Numbered from the stretch's first letter, positions 1-13,700 are shown. The stretch: 64,000 nt of DNA from Gymnopus androsaceus JB14 (GCA_009733575.1 ML769594.1:1-64000), one strand, 5' to 3'. A program made the numbers and translations. Notes: generated by a model from the sequence alone, not told the origin.

Positions 1-930
1 GCTTACGGATTCGGCTGGAGTCGATATGGAGAGTTGAGACTACGATTGGCAGCTCACACGCCTGCAAGGTGCGTATTGTCATCTATGATTCTTTGATACA
101 AATCTTCTAATGCCTTGTTTTCAACTAGACATTACAGGATCCTTAGTGTTGCACGCAAGGCGCATTCCATTCCCCGGAAATGAACGCTCTCTACCGCACC
201 TTATCTCAGATCCAGACTTACAGACTATTCCACTCCACTTATGGTAGACCTCGAATTTGGGCTTGAAATCAAAATCGAAATGCGCGTTCCGGAATCTCCG
301 TATTCCACTGGCGCTCACTGCTCGTACTGTGCAGCTGGTGACAATTAGACAGCCTAGACTTGAGTCTCGAGAGAAAGCGGGAACGGACGATGGTGTAGAA
401 TGGAATACTAGCCTAGAATGTGCGTGACACGTTTGTTCGTCAGTCATCCATGGTAGCGGTGTTCTTATGCCAAGTTTATTGGTTTCTGGGACAAACAGTT
501 TCACTTCGCCGGACAACCATAGCCCATGTTGGCACTATGCGCGTGCAGCGTTGTATAGGTACGTACTATTGACTTTTCTTTCTGGTGTTACTATCGACTG
601 CATCATTCATGCAGTTTCTTCAGCAGAAGACAGTACCAGAGCCATAGCACCGGCTGCGTTCATCGTTCCTAGGGTACAGACACGCTATCAAATTCCATTT
701 TAGTGGTTCAAAATCTGGCAATTCCGTAGTGAACAGAACTGTGGTCAACGTCCAGTTCTGCAGCACCAAGAAGGTGATTTCTATTACCTGATGCCCATTT
801 TCCTACTCCTCTACTCTACAGTTCACCAGAAGCATGTCGCTTGCACTCATATTTGGTTCAAGCAGAGGGTGATTTCGCTGCTGTAGTATTTCACGAATCT
901 GGACTCTGATGATCGGTGTCGGTTTTCAGT
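1..930. repeat. Dispersed repeat A, copy 1
   Basis: This segment recurs in the same orientation at 8872-9760 with scattered substitutions and short indels; both copies begin with the same GCTTACGGATTCGGCTGGAG words. No reading frame survives in both copies with a recognisable product. A stretch near 70-129 looks like a spliceosomal intron (GTGCGT start, CTAAT branch-like word, CTAG end), and similar intron-like units occur throughout this repeat family. I cannot say whether it is a decayed multi-exon gene family or a non-coding repeat. Confidence 0.75.
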
Positions 931-939
931 CTGACTATT

Positions 940-2650
940 TGTAGGCTATGTAGGCAATCACCGTTCGAGGTGAACATGTAGAGTTCTCGGATTTGGGAAA
1001 ACAACCAGCCCTACCTCGACTCCTACGATGCATTCGGAAAGTTATTCCTGTTGTTGCTGTTGGTGATGATGATGACCGAAGGAATGTTGAATCGGTAAGT
1101 AGAGGGCGCATCCGTTGTTCTCTGTAGCTCGAGTGGTGTGGTGTTATGAATATTGTGGTTATTAAGAAACATGTGCGCCTACACTGTTATGGACATACAG
1201 TATGTATGTTTTCATTAATTGACATGATGCCAAAGGTGACATTAATGTGCCCGCCGCTCTTCGGTGCTTAAGTGCAAACTGTGAAGTACTTAAAGCACTC
1301 CTACGGGCCAGATAGGCATCAAGAGAATCTCAGGACGGCGGACACAATGGGGTTTCCAGGCTAGGAAGTGAGGGTCTTCGTGGCCTGAGTAAAGGAGAAT
1401 GATGTAAGACTGGTAGAAAAGCAGGGCGAGGTTTGCTATGAATGCAAGATACCCAGTCGACACCGACGAAGTTCCTGAAAGAAAAAACAGTAGAGAAAGT
1501 ACCACCTAGACACTGGATTCAAAAGCGGGGAATCGAACTCCAAGCTGCTACAGTATGTAGAGATTCGACTTCATGATGTTAGCCACTATACGGTATACCG
1601 CATTGGATCGAACCTGGTTTGAGCATCTTCATCATTTCAGTATTTTTCTTTTCTTCCTTTTTGCCTTCAACATGAAATTCGAAACACATTCTTATCCGTT
1701 ATTCATCTCTCTGCTGCAAAATGTACTGAAATCATCGCAACTGAGTTGGAGGAGTACGTGGCTTGAATGGAAGGTTTGGCCTGGTTTGGCAACGGTCTGC
1801 AGCGTGCATGGAAGTTTTACTTGCCATAGCCTCAAGTGCGTGTTATTCATTGTTGATTGGTATCATATGGGCTCACTATCTGTTACAGGCTCGGAATCTC
1901 TCATCTTATTCTTGAGCGCTAGCGGAGCATGGAGCGCCTGCATGTGCGTGTTCTTGTTCCCCGTTATGATTCTAGGAGCGAATTCCCTAACGTTACGTTT
2001 CGTTTCAGCTAAATCCTCCATCCTACTTGTCCTCGATTCGCTTGCACTTGATCAAGATACAGCAATATAAATCGCGCTCGCAACTTCAGCTTCACTTGTA
2101 TCATTCCATGAATCCGGAATCTACTCTCAGGTTTCAGTCCTGTCCGAATCCAGCCTATCCATCTGGTCAAGCTTGGTCAAGCGGCTCCTGCTAAAATAAC
2201 TCGAGAAAAGTGCAGAGAGGAACTGGCTTGCAGCTGCAGGTGCACTAGGTGCGTGTTGTCTTGTCATTCTGGGTCTAGTCTCGAATTCGCTGACGCGTTG
2301 TTTTCGTTTTCATACAGTTTAGGATCCCTTGAAAATGACTATGTATCTTGCAGCCATAACAGTATCACGGCACATCCACCAAGTATTGTCTTGGAAGAAC
2401 GACGCCACTATCGAAATCGAATCTGCATCTTCCTCCGCTATCATCGATCCGCCTGCTTGCACTCGTTACAAGCGATCTTGGCCATTACTGTTTGCGGAAT
2501 CTGGAATCGGACGAGGGGAGATACTGATGATAATGACGATGACATCCCGACGTCGAACGCTGCTGCTCAGACTCCGTGCTCAATGCTGGTGGTCGTGGCG
2601 ACGTACTCGAGGACGTTTTGAATCCAGGCTGAAAGTTGATCCATGGCGCA
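940..2650. repeat. Dispersed repeat B, copy 1
   Basis: Matches 19225-20770 in the same orientation over about 1.6 kb, with point changes and some length differences. It contains several units that start GTGCGTGTT and end in a pyrimidine-rich stretch plus CAG or TAG, for example around 1838-1890, 1946-2008 and 2250-2320. These look like introns separated by exon-sized blocks. No protein family was recognised in any frame. Confidence 0.75.
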
Positions 2651-3620
2651 GACGCATCGACGCCTTTACCACATCCCAATGGAGATATCGATGACAATCA
2701 GAGAGGGAAGAGGAGATTCATACATGGTGCTGGTAATAGCTAGCGCTTGCCATAGCTTCCGAAGGAGTTTACTTTCAAGTAGCTACAGCCTTGGCCTCAG
2801 GTGCGTGTTATTTATCATTCATTCCGAATCGATACAGTGGCTTAAGCGTACTATCTAGGGTATACAGCGTGTTTCGTCGAATCTTCTGTCGTACCCATCC
2901 ACGGCATCCACTCGATTCCTGGATGCTCGCAACCTCATGTCTTCTCAGCCTAAACCAGCATCTCCTCCTCTTTTCAGTGTAGATCAGAGCTGTGCGCGGG
3001 TTCAGAACGAATAGCAACCGCAGACTGGAGATGATAATCGTATTCAGAGCTCTCGATGCAGGCTTACAAGGTGTGTTTTGTCATTATGATTCTTCATTAC
3101 GAATTCACTAATGCTTTTCAACTAGGATTACTGCGTCCAGATTTTGCCGCGAGATGTGGTATATGACTCCGTTCCCGGATTCGAGGACGACAACGACAAC
3201 GACAACGATGAGCGGTCTCTATCGCGCCTTGTGAAAGGCTTACCCCAGACCTCCAGGCTACTTTATCACAGTGCACTCCTCTTCTTACTCTTCTTGGGCG
3301 CCATTCTGCCAGTTACGATACATTTTTTGGCATTTGGACACGTATTTGTGTTTGTGCGATTAGGTGGGATGGGTCGATCTTGGTAGTGGTGTCCCTGGAC
3401 CAAATTCTTCGGGAAAATGTCTGTCAGAAGGTGATTGGATGACGAGATCATTGGACTATACCAGAGAACTTTATTCTGTACTGTTACATGCACCTTTTAG
3501 AGACATCGGTATATATGGTATATGTTTGCTTTGCGACAGTTCTTTGGTTGAGTTTCGGATATGTTCTATTTTATGCCTGACGAAGTTTTCTGTCCTTTTG
3601 TTTTCTTTCATAGTATGTTG
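2651..3620. repeat. Decayed repeat segment related to repeats A and C
   Basis: Contains another copy of the intron-like module near 3068-3124 (GCTTACAAGGTGTG start, CTAATGC word, AACTAG end), matching 60-129, and words shared with the repeat at 8480-8870. A short run of GACAAC trinucleotide-type repeats lies near 3188-3210. Open frames here are short and look fortuitous. Confidence 0.5.
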
Positions 3621-4379
3621 ATAGACACGATGGAGTGGCATAGAATTCAATGCTGGGTTATGTCACTAGCGATGCTACCTCTCTGTTATAGCCCTGGCCC
3701 GGTACATTCTACATGTCTCCCTCGCATCCTTCCCCTGTTAAATCTTATGCTTGGCCGGTTAGCAGAACATCTCAGTCTCTTTAAAAAATTGCACCGTGAA
3801 GTCTGGTATGTCTGCAATTGCCAAAATTGGTCGGCCAAAGCCAAGCTCGCAATCTAGACCAAATGAGAAATACAATTAACTGTTAGATTCTTTCGGACAT
3901 GAGAGGCCCGAGGGCTAACGTGTTAGTTGAATGTAAGACTAACCTCGTAGAGGCATGAGCATCGAAAGATCATAAACTGCAGGTTGGCTTGTCGGACAGA
4001 ATCTTTGGGACACGATCGGACTCGAGGTTGAGTGACTCTAATTAGTACAGTCTTGCAGCTTGCTATTGTGGGCATACTACCTAGATAGTAGACTTACTTG
4101 AAGTTACCTAGTGGTCAGTCAGCACCACCAATTTGTCACAGGTACAAAGGAAAATATATTTGTTGACATTTCGGTAACTTTAGTCTAAATTACTAAGTAT
4201 TACATGTACATCTGAAGAAAAGTTAAAAAGTTGAGAACTACTTATTTGAACTTGAACAACGGCTAAAGATAGAGATATTGAAAACAGCAAAATCAGCATA
4301 TATGTAGACAGAAGCATAAAACTTTGGAAATACTTTGTGTAGAATGGAAGACCGAAAGAAACTGCCATTGTCATGATAC
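3621..4379. other. Intergenic, 3' flank of the NLR gene
   Basis: No gene, tRNA or clear repeat was recognised. The stretch becomes AT-rich next to the NLR stop codon at 4380, as expected for a 3' UTR on the minus strand. Confidence 0.5.
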
Positions 4380-7300
4380 TCAGTTGAAGCGCTTCTTCAA
4401 TGAGTTGACTATTGTGTTTTTAAGTGTAGTTAAACCTGGTTCGGAGATGCTTTTCTGAGCTGTGTCACTAATATCAGGCGGTGAGGACATGTTTATTATT
4501 ACTACCTCCCCAGATTGACAGCCAAAGGCAATTAATGAATCAGTGTAAGCAGCACATTTAATATCCCTTACATAAGGTGGAAGCCAGAGAACATGTTTTA
4601 TTTGATACTCCGAGTTCCTGTTGCATATGGTAACAATCTCATTGTGATTTTTTCCCAATGCATAAAATGTGGATGAATTTCCTACAAGTGATTCAAGAGG
4701 AGAATATTCCCAGGATATGTTGTGGGCACATTTCAATATTTTTTTCGTCTCACCAGTAGAAGTATTCCAGATTTTAACTGTTCCGTCCCGGGATCCGCAA
4801 GCCACTATGGAACCATTTGGCGACACTGCGATAGCATCCACCGAGTTGAGACTTCGCATTTGATGGATATGTTCAGTTGTACCTGTGGAAGTGTTCCAAA
4901 TTCTGACTTCCCCTGACCATGATGCTGAAACCACCCTTGATCCATCTGAAGAAAATGCAACAGCATCCACAGCACCATTATGATCTCTCAAAACATGCTC
5001 AGTCTTTCCAGTGGACAAGTTCCAAATTCTCAATGTTTCGTCCCCTGATACAGAAACCACCCTGCATCCATCTGGAGACACTGCAACAGCTCCCACACGC
5101 TTCAGCACCTGTTCAGTCTTGCCAGTAGCAGTGTTCCAAATTTGGACAGTGCCGTTATCCAATCCGGAAATCATCCTGGAACCATCTGGAGAAACTACAA
5201 TAGCATTTACATCACTTTGTGCCGTTAGTACACAGTCAGATCTAGTTGTGGAAATGATCTGGATTTTTTACAGCTGTTAGATGATACCCAAGCCACTATG
5301 GAACTATCCAGAGATATTGCAAGCTTAAAAGGATATCCTGCCTTACTATGGCGCTTCAGTATTTCCTTAGTCTTGTTAGTGGAAGTGTTCCAGATTCTGA
5401 TTGTTTTATCAGCTGATCCAGAAATTACTCTAGATCCATCTGGAGAAACTACAACAGAACTTATACCATCAGTATGGCCCATGAGTAAATGCTCACGTTT
5501 AGCCATGGAAGTGTTCCAAATTGTGACTGCTAGGCTCTGTGATTTATAAACCACCCTGGAACCATCTGGAAAGATTGCAAGAGTAGCTAACCTACTAGTG
5601 TGGCCCTTCAGGACATGCTCAGTTTTGCCAGTAGATGTGTTCCAAATTCTGATGTTTCCGTCGCTTGATCTAGACACCACTCTATGGCCATCTGGAAAAA
5701 CTGCCACATTACATACCCGGCCAGTATGACCCTTAAGAACAAACTCGGCCTGCCCAGTGAGCGTAGTCCAGATTCTGAGTGTGTTATCACTTGATCCTGA
5801 AAACACCCTTGTACCATCTGGTGAAAAGGCAACAACAATGACATCACAAGTATGGCCCTTCAACATATGCACAATCTTGCCAGTGAAAGTATTCCATATT
5901 CTGAGTGTGTTATCACTTGAACCAGAAATCACACTGGATCCATCTGGAGAAAATTGAACGACAATTATCTCATCAGTATGGCCTTCAAGCACATACTCAA
6001 TAATGCCAGTGTGGGTGTTCCAGATTCTAAGTGTTGTATCCTTTGATCCAGAAACGACCCTGGAACTATCAGGAGAAACTGAAACTGCATTTATTTGATT
6101 GGTATGACCCACTAGTATGTGTTCAATTCTTCCGGTGGAAGTGTTCCAAATCCTAACTGTTTTGTCATTTGATCCATAAACTACCAGAGATCCATTGCAG
6201 GAAGCTGTAGTACAATTGAATGCAGTAGCCAACCATTCTGTTAGAGAGTAGTATTCCAGAAAAGAAGCTATGGTGTTATTTACATTGACAATAGGCACCT
6301 CAACTGTGTGTTCAAGTTGACCAGTTATGGTATTAAAAATGTTGAGTGTTTGCTGACCCTGTGCAATCTCTTTCAAGGAACGTATTAAAAAATATTCAAG
6401 AGTATTTGTGTAAGTTCCAAACACTAGTTTTGTGCCATTTCCCAGAAAAGCAATGTAATAGACAATTCCTGCTGTGGGCACAACTTGCTCACATTGGCTC
6501 CATCCTTCAAGCCCTCTTGCAACAGTTGGACCCATTCTTTTCCTGTCTTGAAAGCACAATGTTGTCATAAGCAATGAATTATTTGGAGTCCAGATCAAGG
6601 CAGAGTTGTATATTTCAAGTGGCCATTTGGTGATGATTTCCACATTTTGTGATAAGAATAAAGGTAATTCAGAGCAGATATTCAACAAATCATCCTGTGT
6701 TATGGTTATTAGCTTAAGTAAATACTCAAAACAAGTTCATACATACTTTTAAGTAAGGAAGTATTTGCTCAAACATTGCTGAAATTTGATCCTGTATGCC
6801 AAGGAGAATGCAGTGTTCAATCCATTTTAGTGCATTGTTATTCATAAAATCTGACAGTTCTGTGATGTGCTCCATCTGTATTTTTCTTGCTCCTAAATTC
6901 CAATGAGTTGACCAAAATTTACAGGCATAATCCAATCCAGGTTTCTTGGAAAAATACCTATTTACCTGCTCTCTGTTGAGCTCTGATATTTCTGAGTCAA
7001 GTTCAAGTCCCAAAGGGTTTCTTTGCAATTGACAGTTCAAGTATTTCAAGGAACATAAAGCAAGGTGTGCATGGATTTGATGTTTCGGATCAACATTCAA
7101 TTGATATCTTACTGGACACTCGTCCAAGTTTTCCAAAAATTCAGGAAATGAGGCATGGAAAGCTTGAACAGGGGAATCAGAGTTTTTATCTGCTGGTATC
7201 TCCAACACAGAATGGAAAGCAGACACCATAAGGGAAATATTGCTTTTGGATATGAATAGAAGCTCCAGTGCCTTCATAGACAGTGGATCTTGGAGACACA

Positions 7301-8366
7301 CAATGGCATGCAGAACATGGACTTGTGCTTGGATTTCAGTATCATCAAGTTTACTCATCACATGTTCCAGGATCTGTGAATATAATGCATATATTCCTGT
7401 CAACTTCTTTTGATTCATCAGCATTTGCATGCATTCCAAGGGGCTATATCCCTCACCAATATATTTGACTGCTGTGGATGCATAAATGAACAGCTTATTT
7501 GACTGCTCTGTCAAATATTTGATATATCCCTCAATTGGGGGTACAAGGCCATCTATGCTGGACAGATGGAGCTTGAGATAATTGTAAATATCTGCTTGCA
7601 CAACAAATTCATCCACCTCATGAAGGGCCACTTTGGCTGTTTCATGAATTTTATGAAGTCTGTGGGAAATGTATTTTTCTTCCCTACTAGCAATAAAAAT
7701 ATGGGCTGGTAGAATATGAACATTGTCAATCAATGTCCCAATGAGTTCTTTGGTGGCTTGAGGATCAGAGCACTCATCAAGACCATCAACAACAATGATC
7801 CACTTATTTTGGTAAGATATACTTTGATTGACCAAGAGCAATTTAATTTGCTCAGACACAGAGTATTTTGCTAGAGAGGGCTCCTTCTCTAGAACATGCA
7901 AAGTACTTTGGCAAAAAGTCTTGTCTGCCCTTGCAATAGAATCCACAATAGTGGGCACTAATCTTCTTATATCACTTCTGTCAGCTGCATTCCTGGAGCA
8001 ACAGAAACTGGCTACTGAAAACCCTTTTTCTTGCAATTGCACACAAAAGCTCTGAGCAATGGTGGATTTTCCTGTTCCAGCAATTCCATAAAGCCAATAA
8101 ATTTTGGGGCTCTGATCATTAGCAGCCCATTCCATGAGAGAATTGAGGATTGCAACACGAGTTCCTGATAGGCATGTAGAGTGATGCCCAGATTTGTATG
8201 ATGCATCCTCAACAGGATTTAATTTGTTCAAGAGATCTGTAAATTATAAGATGCCCATGACATAGTTTTCTATTGAATAATACTCACCCTGAACCTGAGA
8301 GGGACTATTATAGTTGACGTTGAAATGTCCCCCATGGATGGAGAAATCATGAGAACCTTCAAACAT
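4380..8366 (-). CDS. NACHT-WD40 NLR-like receptor, one frame break
   Basis: Three exons fit well: 8366-8288, 8236-6747 and 6694-4380, separated by 51- and 52-nt introns. The start gives the short N-terminus (MFEGSHDFSI...) typical of Agaricomycete NACHT proteins; an upstream ATG at 8432 is possible. A NACHT NTPase follows, with Walker A GIAGTGKST at about residues 77-85 and Walker B IIVVDGLDEC at about 173-182. From about residue 640 to the end there are at least eleven WD40 units ending in RIWNTSTGK-type strands, plus degenerate ones. The frame breaks at 5264-5269, where an A6 run (minus strand) lacks one A; restoring one base gives about 1,294 aa and recovers the WD40 register. The family acts as cytoplasmic STAND-type receptors in non-self recognition or programmed cell death. 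The ligand and the effector role here are unknown. Confidence 0.9.
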
Positions 8367-8479
8367 TGTTACTTCAAAGATGGAAACGCGAACGTGGTGG
8401 TTGCAGTTCAAGAGATGAATGTCCACTGTCATGATTTCGCACGCAATTTCGTAACCTGTTTAGGGCCGGTCAGTGAGTC

Positions 8480-8871
8480 TCGGGAGTGCAGTCAGACTCT
8501 GCGCTCTGTGCTGCTGGTTGTGCGCTGCTGGCTGTGAGACACTTCAAACTCTCGATTCAAGGTGGAGACAACGCCTTCACCCAATCCCAGGAGATATCGA
8601 TGACGATCCAAATAATGGGAAGAGATTACTTTGGCATTTTATAGTAGCGAGCTCCCGAAAGGAGTTGCTTGGCCTCAGCCCTTAGGTGCGTGTTTAGTTT
8701 TTCCCAATTGCTCTGACGCTATCCAGGTTATGCGCCATATTCACATCTGTTTATCCTTCTGGTGAAACTCTCCTATGGCATCCACAGTGAGGTTATCTCA
8801 TATCTTTCGCAACCGAATCCATTAGTATCTCCTCCGCTTTTTGGGCAGTGGAGACTGCACTAGAGACGACA
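8480..8871. repeat. Dispersed repeat downstream-linked to the NLR copies
   Basis: The block with GAGACACTTCAA and the following 60 bases recurs near 20688-20760 and 26845-26960. At 26750-26990 it again lies next to an NLR fragment in the same relative orientation, so the NLR 5' end and this repeat were duplicated as a unit. A GTGCGTGTTTAG intron-like start is present near 8685. No coding function was seen. Confidence 0.6.
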
Positions 8872-9760
8872 TGCTTACGGATTCGGCTGGAGTCGATATG
8901 GAGAGTTGAGACTACGATTGGCAGCTCACATGCCTGCAAGGTGCATGATTCTTCGATACAAATCTTCTGACGTGTTGTTTTGCTCTTTACCGCGCCTTAT
9001 GCCAGATCCAGACTTACAGGCTATTCCACTCCACTTCTGGTAGTTTGGGTTCGAAATCGGAATTGAAATGCGCGTTCCGGAATCTCCGTATTCCACTGGC
9101 GCTCACCGCTTGCACTGTGCAACTGGTGACAATTAGACAGTCTAGACTCGAGTCTCGGGAGAAAGCGGGAGCGGACGATGGTGTAGAATGGAATAATAAC
9201 CTAGAATGTGCGCGACACGTTTGGTCGTCATTCATCCATGGTAGCGGTGTTCATACGCCAAGTTTATTGGTTTCTGGGACAAATAGTTGAACTTTGCCGG
9301 ACAACCATAGCCCATGTAGGCCCTATGCGCGTGCAGCGTTCTATACGTATGTAAAATTGACCTTTCTTTCTGGTGTTATTATTGACTGCATCATTCATTC
9401 AGTTTCTTCAGCAGGAGACAGTACCAGAACCACAGCACTGGCTGCGGTCATTTTGCGGTCATTGTTACTAGAGTACAGACATGCTATCGAATTTCATTTT
9501 AGAGGTTCAAAATCTGGCAATTCCATAGTAAACAGAACTGTGGTTGACGTTCGGTTCTGCAGCACCATGGCGATTTCTATTACCTGATGCCCATTTTCCT
9601 ACTCCTCTACTCTACAGTTCATGAGAAGCATGTCTCTTGCACTCATTTTTGGTTCAAGCAGAAGGTGATTGCGCTGTTGTAGTATTCCAGGAATCTGGAC
9701 TCTGATGATCGGTGCTGGTTTCAGTCTGACTCCTTCATCAGTAAATCGGGGAGAAGTCGG
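8872..9760. repeat. Dispersed repeat A, copy 2
   Basis: Direct-orientation copy of 1-930, with the same opening words, a shortened version of the intron-like unit near 8940-8980, and the same 3' portion (words around 9295-9730). Differences include substitutions and small deletions typical of an old duplication. Confidence 0.75.
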
Positions 9761-10765
9761 CAATCGATTGTCATACCCTAAAATCCATTATAATATGCCA
9801 TCTTCAAGGTAATATTGACAAAATATGTTATTAACATGGTGATGGATTACATTGAAAGATCTTTGGGAGGCAGATCATGTCTCCAGGTCTCATATAGTCA
9901 TCGATCATAATTTTTGCTTGACTCTGCCATGTTGTATAATTTTGTGAGCATAAGATAATTAGAGACGATAGAGATATGAGATGGCAAGCTATGGCAATTC
10001 AATGTAAGGCAATACCTTCATTGCGAAACGTTCCATTTGCAGGCATTTCTATAATTGAGCGATGGTCATTTTTTCAGCTCAATGCGGCAAACGCGAGAAA
10101 AGATGACAGAAAATAAACTGCATTGCATATCTATTATAATTAATACATGCATAACCGTAGATACACGTAGACTATAGTAACGGGAGAAAATATTGAGAAA
10201 AAAATGAAGAGAGGACTCGGAGGATGGAAGGAGAGAGATGGCAGGGGGATTTTTGATGTGGGCTTCTTGAGGAGAAGGCAAGTTGAATACTGAGACATTG
10301 AGGACCATAGATTACAATGGTGCGTGAGCAGTGGTTGAAAAGAGGAAAGCTTGAATGACTTGAAGGACATTGAGGACCATAGATTACAACAGTGCGTGAG
10401 CAGTGGTTGAAAAGAGGAAAATTTGAAGAAAATCGACTTGGAGGTGAGCAAATAGATGGTGGGGGAAAAGAATGAAAAGTTAAACGACTGAAATGCCATG
10501 CAGGGTGACTTAAATATGCCTGCAGCATCAGATGACCGTTCAGCAACCATTCAGCGCTCAGTGTCACCGTCAAAGTTCAATGTACTTGTTTCGGGAAGGT
10601 GAGCCTGTCTGCAGAAATTGCATGAACCCGGGTCCTGAGCTAGTCTACGACGTTGACTCGGACGACCTTGGTGAAACATTCTGTCAACAAGGCTCTGGAT
10701 CCAAGTTCACAGTCCTATTGGCTTGGTCAAATAGAGGACTCGCAGAACACCTGTAAGGAATATGT
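9761..10765. repeat. Non-coding stretch with a 72-bp tandem duplication
   Basis: A 72-bp unit (opening ACATTGAGGACCATAGATTA) occurs twice in tandem at about 10294-10365 and 10366-10437. The rest of the stretch up to the transposase start is AT-rich, with no convincing gene; the longer open frames on the minus strand come from the tandem unit. The 10532-10756 plus-strand frame could be a leader or upstream exon of the transposase gene, but no motif supports this. Confidence 0.6.
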
Positions 10766-13700
10766 ATGCTCAAACCTCATCATATGAATCGTGCACGGAC
10801 ATATGCAGATTGCCATAATAGTTTGTGTGACTCGGCAATCCAACAGCCTTCAATTTCTCAATCCTCACAGCCACAGCCTGCTGCAGCTGCTTTTTTCTTA
10901 CCTGTAAACACAGACCAACCTGTTTCTTTAAGATCAAGCATATCTCAACATGAACTTCCTGGTCAGTTAGATGTCTTCACAACCTATTCATTAGTTTTAC
11001 TGATTCTTGATGTTTAGTTCCTACAGCTCAGAGTGACCCTAGCACACTCTCTTCCAGTGATCTTAAGCAGCTGAATACAGAACTGGCATTTGTTGCAGAT
11101 AATGATCCACATGGTGACATTGCTTCTGGTTTTGAGCAGATTGATGCCAGTTTGGTGGATGATCTTGTCCCTGATGCTGGTATCAATAATGCAAGTACTG
11201 CTCAAGCTAATGCTGAAGCTGAGGAACCTCAGGCTGCTACAGCTTGTCTCCGGCAATATCTTAGAGCAGTCAAAAGCCGGATTGTAAGTGAGATCAAGGA
11301 ACATGGTGAGCCAGTATGCTATCAACAGGGTTCTTTCTATGATAGACCCATGCATCCAGTCACCAGTGTTTGCAGTTAAGAATGATATTGCCACTGTTGG
11401 CTTAACTGCCAGCACATTTTATCAACGGGATGTTTTTGTGTGGCTACCACATCTACTTCCTGGTCAGGACAGGCTCAAGTGTGTGTGTGGAAAATCACTT
11501 TCAAGTCATGGTATGACTTCTCTCAGTGATTCAAAATTTCTACTGATTGCATAGTAGGATACAATGACAAGCCTATTGCCAGGCGTGTCCGGCGTATTCC
11601 AGATGACTATTTTCTGCTCACAAACAGGCTTTGGTGTGATTCATCCCGTCACATTGCTCCTGGTTGTGGTCAGAGTTTCCAAGGAACAGATCCTCACATT
11701 GTAGGACAATTGCCACGCTTTGTACAAGAAGCTTTTCCTGGTATGATTTGGCTTGTATCTTGCCCCATATATAATTTTCAAAATTTTCATTACTAGCTCA
11801 TCAGCAAAACCCGTATTTTCGCTGGAGCTGCTGGAGCATCCAGAGAATTGAATAAGTCTCCAGAGAGCTCTGGAGAACTCTGGAGATGCTGGAGAGAACA
11901 AAGCTGTAGTTGCCGATTGATGGTACTTTGAGAATGATCGGACTTTCCTTTTTTGGAGCTAGTCTGGCTGTCAGCCAGAGTAGCGCCAAAAATGATGGCC
12001 TCGAGTGCCCTCAACATAATGATGGTTGCCGTCAGCAACTCCTCGTGTCATCAACAATGCTGTAAACTATTAGGAAGTGATATAAAATGCATGGGCTTTC
12101 AACTTTTGAAGAAGATGAACTTGTATTTTTTTTTCCCTTCTCCCACTGTTGCAATGTTCCATCCTTTCACCGTAAGTTTCACTTTCACATAACGTTGCTT
12201 TTTAGAGGTGATTTCCAGAAATGCAGAAGGGTTTGGGCAATGGAGGCAGATATCAAGAAGAGCACTACGGAAACATTGGGAGGGGAAAAACAGGAGACTC
12301 GTCCAGTACTTGCCACTTATTACTACTACATAATAATATTTGCTGCAGTGCACCTAAATTTCGTCACAGTACATAAAAATGATGAATATAAATTTTCTAT
12401 TATTAATGCATGGTTACACAACATGGAAACTTGATTGAATAGCTCTCTGGAGGTCTCCAGAGGTCTCCAGAGGTTTATATTGGTCTCTGGAATAGGAAAC
12501 CTTGCTCCAGCTGCTCCAGAAGCTCCAGGCGCTCTGGAGATCTCTGGAGACCACCCAGGTTTTGCTGATGCTTATATCTCCACCCGAGGTGCAATTGACA
12601 AACAAATGATGCTACAATTCACATCAGGGATTGTAAAGCGCTTTGGACCTTCACCATTTTCGGAAATGGTCTCTGAACTTCAACACCGATACCATGCTCA
12701 GCAAGAGCTGACATATTATGCTGCTGCTAGATACTTTGGTTTACATGGTGATCAGATTTCCTCATTTTCAGCTTTTGCTGATCCTACTGGCTTTGCTGGA
12801 TGTCCTCCTTCAGCTTCATATCTCACAGCCATGTATACTGACTATATTGGTGCTCATCGGACCTATATGGACCGTGCTCAGGCTGCATTGCCACTAGACA
12901 TTGCAAAATGTGATCATACTTTTGATGTAGGTTATCTTTTTTTTTGAAACATCAGACTATTTGATACTAAACAACAAGTTAGTTTTTGAAATGTATGGGA
13001 GGAGTCAAAGGAGAAAAAATCTGGAAAGCTGCTTACAATGTGGTCAACCAATGGGAAGAAGTCCGGGCAGAAAGCCTTACAATGACAAAATCACTGTCAT
13101 TTGTTTCTGAGATGCTCCAAAACATTCAAAAGAGTCTAAAAGCAGTGGGACATCCACCAACTGCTCTTTTATATACTGACTCTCCACAAAGTAATTTTTT
13201 TTACCACTACTAGTATAGATTAAAAGCTCACTTTTGTTTAGCAGAGCAAAGTTTTCATGAGGCCATCACTGAATCACTTTCAGTAGATGTTAAGCATGTT
13301 TCCACCTGGACAGATCTCCCTGTTTTTCAGAGAGCTGAAGATGCCACCTTGGAATATGGAAGTGATTCAATGGTGATTGAGAGCCTAGCTTCAGAAGTGT
13401 TGGAAGAAGTTGCTGCAGTTAGTGCAGGAGGTGTTTATCTCATTGGACTGGCAGTCAAATTCAGGCAAGATGCAGGTCAGAAGCATCTTGATCTAATCCA
13501 ACTTAGGACTAGGACTAAAATCCTTGTCTTCAAGGTATGAGACTTTCAAATTGTCATTATCATTGTTGCAGTTTATTGAGACAATTTTTACCAGGTTACT
13601 GCAATGAATTTTCATAGCTGCTGGGTTCCTGCCCTCAGGGCTATTTTTACCAATAAGTCAATTGTCAAAGTTGGGGTACAGATCCGCCCTGCCCTGTTAG

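Noticed and set aside
1573..2070. 165-aa plus-strand frame rich in hydrophobic residues
   Set aside because: Lies in repeat B, is not kept open in copy 2 and runs through intron-like units.
5261..5273. Tiny intron explaining the NLR frame break
   Set aside because: A GT...AG segment there would be about 13 nt, too short for splicing; a single missing base explains it better.
9294..9587. 97-aa frame within repeat A
   Set aside because: Not conserved as an open frame in the copy at 1-930.
10140..10573. Two overlapping minus-strand frames of about 135 aa
   Set aside because: They arise from the 72-bp tandem unit and low-complexity sequence; no family.
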